From Candidatus Hydrogenedentota bacterium (GTDB lineage Bacteria; Hydrogenedentota; Hydrogenedentia; Hydrogenedentales; GCA-2746185): a DNA stretch of 36,794 nt. The DNA is taken from assembly GCA_947486375.1 (NCBI GenBank), contig CANKTP010000010.1:1-36794 (forward strand), in the 5' to 3' direction. Position numbers and translations under genes: made by a program. Numbering within the stretch: position 1 is the first letter of the stretch; each line of letters opens with the position of its first letter. The notes under the pieces were generated by a model, which worked only from the letters and a program-made list of their open reading frames with translations, was not told where the DNA came from and did no database searches. Positions 32,052-36,794 of this stretch are shown piece by piece.

Positions 32052-33267
32052 GGGCCTCGCCCAATATCCCCCTGGACGCGACGACGACGGCCTCGCCCTC
32101 GTCCTTGCGCTTCTGTTCATCGTCCTGTTGACCGCCCTCGTGGTCGACTTCTCCTACGAAATGGAGGTGGAAGCCTCGTTCGTTCAGGCGCAGAATACTG
32201 AGTTTACCGCCTACCTCGCCGCAAAATCCGCCATCGCGGGCGGGCTCGGCATGCTCGCCGCGGACATCATTGTCGAGGAGGAACAAGATGCGGCCAACGC
32301 CAAGGGAACCTCGGGCAAGAATTCGGGCAGCGGCCCTGCGGATCAATCCATCTCTCGCGCGGTCGACTGTCTCGAGGACGCATGGGCCATGGGCGTGCCC
32401 ATGGCACCCATGAACGATTCCTTGATGCAGTGCACGATCGACGATGAGTATGGGAAGATTAATCTGAATGCCCTCGTCTATCTCCGTCCAGATGCGTCGC
32501 CCGAGGACGAGGACGCCGAACTCGTCAACGGGAAGTTACGCGACATGCTTCTTTTCCTCTTCGACTTCCGGGAGCTCGAGGAGGTGACCTCGGAGGAAAT
32601 CGTCGATTGCATTCTCGATTGGCTCGACAAGGACGCGGAGGAGCGCGACAGCGGCGCGGAGACTGACTATTACCAGGGACTGGATCCCCCCTTCGCAAGC
32701 AAAGACGGGCCTATGGACCACATATCGGAGTTGCTCCTCATTCCCGGTATTACGCCGAAGGTCTATTTCGGCGATCCCGAGATGGAGCAGGTGCCCTTGA
32801 ACGAACTGTTGACCGTCCACGGTCATCCACAGGGGAAGATCAATGTCAACACGGCGGAGCCGGAGGTGCTGCAGGCCTATTTCGCGGCCGACGGCAATTT
32901 CCCGGATCCCGTGGCGATGGCCTTGCAGGTGATACAGAACCTGGAGCAAAATGGCCCATACGAAGGCCTACAGGACATGGAGAGCGACGGGCTCATCGTG
33001 GCCCCGCGCAAAGGCGACGACGGAAAGAAACCCGGCAAAAAGCCCAAGGCTGCGGTGCCCGCCGGCGGTGCCGGCGATGGGACAGGGGATGAGGACGCCC
33101 AGGACGAGATTATCCTGCTCGAATGGGCAAGCGAGACCTTTCGCCTCTACGGCGACGGCGAAGCCGGCGATTCGAAGGTGCGCATCGAGGCCTATGTGTG
33201 GCGGGACACCCATGCGATTGGCACGGCCCAGATGTTTCGCATCCTCGATTGGCGAGTTATCCGCTAG
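32041..33267 (+). CDS. gspK: Type II secretion tip pseudopilin GspK
   Basis: GspK caps the pseudopilus. 408 residues. Start GTG 32041 with GGAGG nine bases upstream (TTG 32035 is too close to it). The leader ends at G|LALVLALLFIVLLTALVVDF; like other GspK it lacks Glu at +5. The large globular part has GspK features: KSAIAGGLGMLAAD, the helix-hairpin-helix-type segment DEYGKINLNAL, ILDWLDKDAEERDSGAETDYY, KDGPMDHISELLLIPGI, and GKINVNTAEPEVLQAYF. A Lys/Pro-rich, then Gly/Asp-rich insert lies near the C-terminus. Last of the pseudopilin genes. Confidence 0.92.
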   Translation: MIGRGLAQYPPGRDDDGLALVLALLFIVLLTALVVDFSYEMEVEASFVQAQNTEFTAYLAAKSAIAGGLGMLAADIIVEEEQDAANAKGTSGKNSGSGPADQSISRAVDCLEDAWAMGVPMAPMNDSLMQCTIDDEYGKINLNALVYLRPDASPEDEDAELVNGKLRDMLLFLFDFRELEEVTSEEIVDCILDWLDKDAEERDSGAETDYYQGLDPPFASKDGPMDHISELLLIPGITPKVYFGDPEMEQVPLNELLTVHGHPQGKINVNTAEPEVLQAYFAADGNFPDPVAMALQVIQNLEQNGPYEGLQDMESDGLIVAPRKGDDGKKPGKKPKAAVPAGGAGDGTGDEDAQDEIILLEWASETFRLYGDGEAGDSKVRIEAYVWRDTHAIGTAQMFRILDWRVIR

Positions 33268-33310
33268 GCTCCGCAAGGGGAACGAATACAATGGACTGGA
33301 GTCAATCTAA

Positions 33311-34813
33311 ATGAAGGTTTCGGCCAGAATAGGCGCGATCGAGATCGCCGGCGATGAGATCCGTGTCGCGATCGTCAAGACGGGTAGGCGCCTCCCAAGG
33401 GTCGTGGAGTTGCGCCGGGCCCGCGCAATCTATGCCTCCGAGGAGGACCGGCGGGCCGCGACGGTCGCGGCGCTCAAGGATGCGCTCGCCCAAGTAAAGT
33501 CGCAGCCGGCCCTTTACGTATTGTGCGTGTCCGGCGCATGGAGCATCGCACGCCAACTCACTATCCCGTTCAAGGGAGCGCGCCGGGTGGCCGCCGCCGT
33601 CCAATTCGAGTTGGAACCGTATCTCGCGTTTCCGGTCGAGGAGTTGTTGATCGATCACCTCGTCGTGCGCGAAGTCGAGGGAGAGACACACACCCTGATT
33701 GTCGGTCTGCGCAGGGACATTGTCGAGGAACGGCTGGGACTCCTGGACGAAGCCGGAATTTCGGTCGAGGGCATCGGGGTCGATTCCGTCGGGGCCGCGG
33801 CCTTGTGGGCCATGCGGCAGGGAAATGTCCACGGCTGCCACGCGCATCTGCACGTATTGCCCGGATCCTCGTCGATTTCGATCGTCAATGACCGCCGTCT
33901 TGCCCTCATTCGCCATCTATCGTCGGGGGCCGAGCGCGTGCTCGAGCATCCGGCCGCCGCGGCGCGCGAGGTGCGAAACATCCTCCGGGCCTTCGCCGCC
34001 AACTGGCAGGGAGGAATCGAGATCGCCTCGCTCACCGTGTCGGGTATCTCGATGTTCGACGACGACCGCGCCCTCTTCGAGGCGGAACTCGGCATTCCCG
34101 TGCAATTCGCCGACATCGTGTCCGGACTCCCCGGCGTCCAGGTGGATGACTTGCCCCCCGGCGAGATCGATGCGCATTGGGGCGGGAGCGTCGGGGTCGC
34201 ATCCGCAATGGGCGGCGGCGTCTTCAGGCTCGATTTCCAACGGGACGGCTTGCCGGGCGCCGGGAACCAACGCGGCATGATGGGGCACGCCCTGTTCACG
34301 TTGGTCCTCGTTCTCATCGCCCTCGGGGGATACACCGGGCTTCGATTCGTCGAACACCGCGACAACCTCGCGAAGGTCGAACGCATCGGCGAACAAGTCT
34401 GGTCCGTGTTCAAGGAAACCTATCCCGAGGCGGAGCAAGCGCAGGCGCGCCCAGTCGCCGACATCGGCGGATTCAAGAGTCTTGCGGCCATCGAGGACGC
34501 CGTCGAGGAAGAGAGCCGCATGAGCCAAAGCTACTCCATCGACACCTTCAGCAAACCCAGCATGCTCGACATCCTAGCGGAACTCGCGAAGAACCTGCCC
34601 AGCGAGAAGGCGTCCATCAAGAGTTTGAAGATCCAAGGGGTGGGCGGCTACGAGGTGACCATCTCCGGCGAGATCGTCGACGGGGCCGCATTCAGCGAGG
34701 CCTACGAAAACCTCAAGCAATCGACGATCATCAAGGTCAAGCCCGACGGCCTCAACCGGAGTTCGAGCGAAGGCAAGCAGACCTTCGTCATCTCCGCCAC
34801 GAACCAGGAGTAA
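33311..34813 (+). CDS. gspL: Type II secretion protein GspL (PilM-like actin fold plus periplasmic domain)
   Basis: GspL recruits GspE to the membrane. 500 residues. The cytoplasmic part (1 to about 320) looks like the actin-like PilM/GspL fold: IGAIEIAGDEIRVAIVK, YVLCVSGAWSIARQLTIPF, VAAAVQFELEPYLAFPVEELLID, and GIGVDSVGAAALW. One membrane helix lies at about 323-345 (LFTLVLVLIALGGYTGLRF). The periplasmic part (about 346-500) contains MLDILAELAKNLPSEKASIKSLKI and GYEVTISGEIVDGAAFSEAYENL, a ferredoxin-like PilN/GspL-type domain. So it resembles a PilM-PilN fusion, the usual view of GspL. The ATG has GGAG 11 bases upstream. Confidence 0.82.
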   Translation: MKVSARIGAIEIAGDEIRVAIVKTGRRLPRVVELRRARAIYASEEDRRAATVAALKDALAQVKSQPALYVLCVSGAWSIARQLTIPFKGARRVAAAVQFELEPYLAFPVEELLIDHLVVREVEGETHTLIVGLRRDIVEERLGLLDEAGISVEGIGVDSVGAAALWAMRQGNVHGCHAHLHVLPGSSSISIVNDRRLALIRHLSSGAERVLEHPAAAAREVRNILRAFAANWQGGIEIASLTVSGISMFDDDRALFEAELGIPVQFADIVSGLPGVQVDDLPPGEIDAHWGGSVGVASAMGGGVFRLDFQRDGLPGAGNQRGMMGHALFTLVLVLIALGGYTGLRFVEHRDNLAKVERIGEQVWSVFKETYPEAEQAQARPVADIGGFKSLAAIEDAVEEESRMSQSYSIDTFSKPSMLDILAELAKNLPSEKASIKSLKIQGVGGYEVTISGEIVDGAAFSEAYENLKQSTIIKVKPDGLNRSSSEGKQTFVISATNQE

Positions 34814-34816
34814 TCC

Positions 34817-35335
34817 ATGCCGCGCGTAACGCTCCGAAGGCGAGAAAAGATTTTCATAGCCCTGTTTGTAATCCTCACGGTTACGGGCATAGGCTCGACG
34901 CTCCTGCGCGGGGTCTTCAAGACCTTTGCCGACTCCAAGGCGCGCGCCGTCGCCGCCAGCGACAGGCTCGACCAGGCGCGGGACCTCCAGGCCGCCGTCC
35001 TCGATCAGCGAAGCGGGCAGACGGCCATTTCGGACTACATCAAGAAGCGCCCGCCCCGTTTCAATCTCTACGATTTCATGAACGCCAAGATGCGCGAGGC
35101 GAAGCTCGAGGATCGCATGGACCTCGAGGAAAAGAAGCTCGGGCCGACGACCCCGCTCGACCGGGTGCAGGTCACCCTGAGCGGCGTCAGCATGCAGGAG
35201 ATCGTCGATTTCCTGCACTTGGTCGATGCGGGAAACAACCTCGTCGTCCTGCAACAACTCACGCACTTGCGCGAAGCCCGCGACGGCAAGGGACTGGACT
35301 GCATGGCCACCTTCATTTCGCCCAAGGCATCGTAG
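34817..35335 (+). CDS. gspM: Type II secretion protein GspM-like
   Basis: 172 residues: a basic N-terminus (MPRVTLRRREK), one membrane helix (about 12-30; IFIALFVILTVTGIGSTLL), a helical stretch (SKARAVAASDRLDQARDLQAAVL) and a periplasmic ferredoxin-like domain (VQVTLSGVSMQEIVDFLHLVDAGNNLVVLQQLTH). Topology, size and place directly after gspL (three bases) match GspM, which pairs with GspL. Primary sequence of GspM is poorly conserved, so the call rests mainly on topology and order; PilO-like is the alternative. The cluster ends here; gspN and gspO are absent from the window. Confidence 0.78.
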   Translation: MPRVTLRRREKIFIALFVILTVTGIGSTLLRGVFKTFADSKARAVAASDRLDQARDLQAAVLDQRSGQTAISDYIKKRPPRFNLYDFMNAKMREAKLEDRMDLEEKKLGPTTPLDRVQVTLSGVSMQEIVDFLHLVDAGNNLVVLQQLTHLREARDGKGLDCMATFISPKAS

Positions 35336-35382
35336 TTTTGCGCGGCGCAACGCCGGGGTGATACATTCCGTCACGTTACTTT

Positions 35383-35439
35383 GGGGACTGACTCCGCCTT
35401 TTGCCCGGCGGTTTGGGCAAAACGCGGTGTCTGTACCTC
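35383..35439 (+). repeat. REP-like imperfect palindrome between gspM and the mini-protein gene
   Basis: Arms 35383-35406 and 35415-35439 with an eight-base loop. The inner 13 bases pair with one mismatch (CCGCCTTTTGCCC against GGGCAAAACGCGG). The outer parts (GGGGACTGACTCC and GGTGTCTGTACCTC) pair imperfectly. No T-run follows. The GGGGACTG... / ...GTGTCTGT style resembles REP palindromes linked to RAYT (IS200-like) transposases in environmental genomes; this is from memory. It could also terminate or stabilise the gsp transcript. Confidence 0.55.
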
Positions 35440-35476
35440 ACCCTCAAGGATTACCGGACTGCGAGAGGAGTAGGCC

Positions 35477-35578
35477 ATGTCGTTCGATATCATGCAGTTT
35501 ATCGTGGAATACAAATGGTGGCTGTTTCCGATCGGCGCTTTCGTGATCGCCATCGTCGTCGTGAAAATCCTTGGCTAA
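35477..35578 (+). CDS. 33-residue single-helix membrane mini-protein
   Basis: ATG 35477 has GAGGAG six bases upstream, one of the best ribosome sites in the window. The product begins MSFDIMQFIVEYKWWLFPIG and continues with a very hydrophobic helix (AFVIAIVVV) ending KILG. One helix of about 18-20 residues, with an acidic N-terminal side and a Lys near each end. Its stop overlaps the TTG start of the symporter gene by eight bases, so the two are likely translated together. I do not recognise a family. It could be a small accessory subunit of the transporter, or only a translation-coupling leader. Confidence 0.6.
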   Translation: MSFDIMQFIVEYKWWLFPIGAFVIAIVVVKILG

Positions 35579-36794
35579 CAAGCCCGAAGCCACCGCCACC
35601 GCATTCCCGTTCGCGGCGCTCGGCGGATGTGCGGCAATCGCCGGGGCGATCGTGGCCGGTGCCGCCGTGTTCGACAACCCGGCCCCCGCCATCGGCACGA
35701 CCTTGTTCAACGGCGTGTTCCTATGGGCCGTCCTCGCCTTTTTCTTCCTGGTGCTCCGCCGGCTCGTCACGATGCCCATCCAGATTTTCATCGCGATGAT
35801 CATGGGCATCGCGGTGGGCGGGCTGTCGCGCACCTTCGGGTTCGACGTGTTCGTCACAGATTACTTGGGCATCTTCGGCGAGTTGTTCCTCTTGTTATTG
35901 AAGATGATCATCGTCCCGATGGTGTTCGTGTCGATCCTGATGGGCGTGGCGGGTCTCGGCGATGTGCGAAGGCTGGGGCCTCTTGGTGTAAAAACATTGC
36001 TCTACTTCCTCTCCGTGACCTCGGTAGCCGTCGTGATCGGCCTTGTGTTGGTAAATGTAATCCGCCCCGGCGAGTATATCGACGCGGATAAGCGAACAAG
36101 CCTGCTCGAGTCCGCGGCCGCGGGCAAATCGGCGGACGAGGAACTCTCGACCGGCATGATCATCCAGAAGGAAACGCTGCCCAGTTTCATCCAGAGCCCC
36201 GTGCGGACGGACGAGTACGGCGTCGGCGTCATGGCGATCATCGTCTTTGCGATGCTGCTCGGCGCCGGGTTGACCGCGCACCCGGACAAGTCCGCAACGG
36301 CCCTGAATACATTCCGCGCGATAGACGATGCGATGGTGACGCTCATCATGTGGATCATGGTCCTGGCGCCGGTGGGCGTGTTCGCGTTGATGTCCAAGGC
36401 CATCGGGGCACTGGGCGTCGACTATCTCGCCAGCCTCGCCGTATACGTCATCACCGTGCTGCTCGGGCTATTCATTCATTTCTGGGTACTCATCGGGATC
36501 GCCTGGGTCTTCGGCGGCATTCCCCCCATGCGCTACTTGAAGGGCATGGCCCCCGCGCTGCAGCTCGCGTTCACGACTTCCTCAAGCAACGCGACGCTCC
36601 CCCTCAACATTCACTGCGCCACCGAGCGCGTCGGCATCAACAAAGGCGTCGTCAAGTTCATCCTGCCCATAGGTGCCACCGCCAACATGGACGGCACCGC
36701 CCTCTACACTACCGTCGCGGCCCTATTCGTCGCCCAAGCCTACGGCATCGAGCTCGGGCTCCAGCAACAAATCATCGTGTTCCTGACCGCGGTG
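35571..36794 (+). CDS. Dicarboxylate/amino acid:cation symporter (DAACS family), 3' end off the window
   Basis: 408 codons open to the window edge. Family motifs: SSSNATLP (about 337-344, the HP1 serine-rich motif), GATANMDGTALY (about 368-379, the TM7 NMDGT motif that binds Na+ and substrate), and an early MPIQIFIAMIMGIAVG and LKMIIVPMVFVSILMGVAGLGD. These define the glutamate/C4-dicarboxylate:Na+ or H+ symporters (GltP/DctA type). The start is uncertain: TTG 35571 has no ribosome site and overlaps the mini-protein gene. From it, about 66 residues with two extra hydrophobic segments precede the usual family start (near residue 67). Substrate cannot be read from what is visible. Confidence 0.93.
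   Translation, partial: MANKPEATATAFPFAALGGCAAIAGAIVAGAAVFDNPAPAIGTTLFNGVFLWAVLAFFFLVLRRLVTMPIQIFIAMIMGIAVGGLSRTFGFDVFVTDYLGIFGELFLLLLKMIIVPMVFVSILMGVAGLGDVRRLGPLGVKTLLYFLSVTSVAVVIGLVLVNVIRPGEYIDADKRTSLLESAAAGKSADEELSTGMIIQKETLPSFIQSPVRTDEYGVGVMAIIVFAMLLGAGLTAHPDKSATALNTFRAIDDAMVTLIMWIMVLAPVGVFALMSKAIGALGVDYLASLAVYVITVLLGLFIHFWVLIGIAWVFGGIPPMRYLKGMAPALQLAFTTSSSNATLPLNIHCATERVGINKGVVKFILPIGATANMDGTALYTTVAALFVAQAYGIELGLQQQIIVFLTAV

Noticed and set aside
1-36794. tRNA, rRNA, SRP RNA, phage or insertion-sequence genes
   Set aside because: None recognised on either strand; no transposase-like or integrase-like product is encoded here.

Overview
The window comes from a GC-rich bacterium with a double membrane. 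It holds a canonical translation operon, a complete type II secretion (T2SS) locus, and two large secreted proteins with a CFI-box-type C-terminus (a Cys-Phe-Ile motif, a membrane helix and an Arg-rich tail). The Gly-Glu dipeptide linkers, PKD and TIG domains and CFI-box tail recall Candidatus Hydrogenedentota and related planctomycete/lentisphaera-like lineages. That assignment is a guess from protein style, with no marker-gene tree behind it.

Layout. Positions 1-1718 hold a truncated glutaminyl-peptide cyclotransferase (minus) and a divergent secreted TPR protein (plus). Positions 1779-5638 hold the minus-strand operon ffh-rpsP-khpA-rimM-trmD-rplS, with a good promoter at 5609-5638 and an intrinsic terminator at 1779-1810. 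Positions 5642-8457 hold a minus-strand ABC exporter pair: a NatA-type ATPase and an ABC-2 permease fused to a CPBP (CAAX-like) intramembrane protease. A roughly 670-base gap follows and carries a near-consensus promoter at 8885-8913. That promoter should drive a 3583-residue secreted protein (9130-19881) made of two diverged copies of a module of about 1250-1540 residues, then two TIG domains and a CFI-box tail. A matrixin-type zinc metalloprotease (19911-22244) follows 29 bases later. It has a degenerate CFI-box tail and an unrelated extra domain fused behind it. From 22547 to 35335 lies gspC-D-E-F-G-H-I-J-K-L-M, all on the plus strand and tightly packed, with several start/stop overlaps and its own candidate promoter. 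gspN, gspO and gspS are not in the window. The right end has a REP-like palindrome (35383-35439), a 33-residue single-helix membrane protein (35477-35578) and a truncated dicarboxylate/amino-acid:cation symporter that overlaps it.

How the parts may work together. The T2SS moves folded periplasmic proteins across the outer membrane. The two large Sec-dependent proteins directly upstream, both with a Cys-containing, helix-plus-Arg C-terminal tail, are natural candidate substrates for T2SS-dependent surface sorting. By analogy, GlyGly-CTERM and MYXO-CTERM proteins depend on a T2SS plus an intramembrane sorting protease, and for MYXO-CTERM that protease is of the CPBP family. Linking CFI-box tails to this T2SS is inference, but it is the most interesting hypothesis in the window.

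Other points worth a look: the non-AUG start required by gspH; the fusion joint in the metalloprotease; the overlapping mini-protein/symporter pair; and very short upstream ORFs with strong ribosome sites ending at or near the starts of secretion genes that mostly lack their own.
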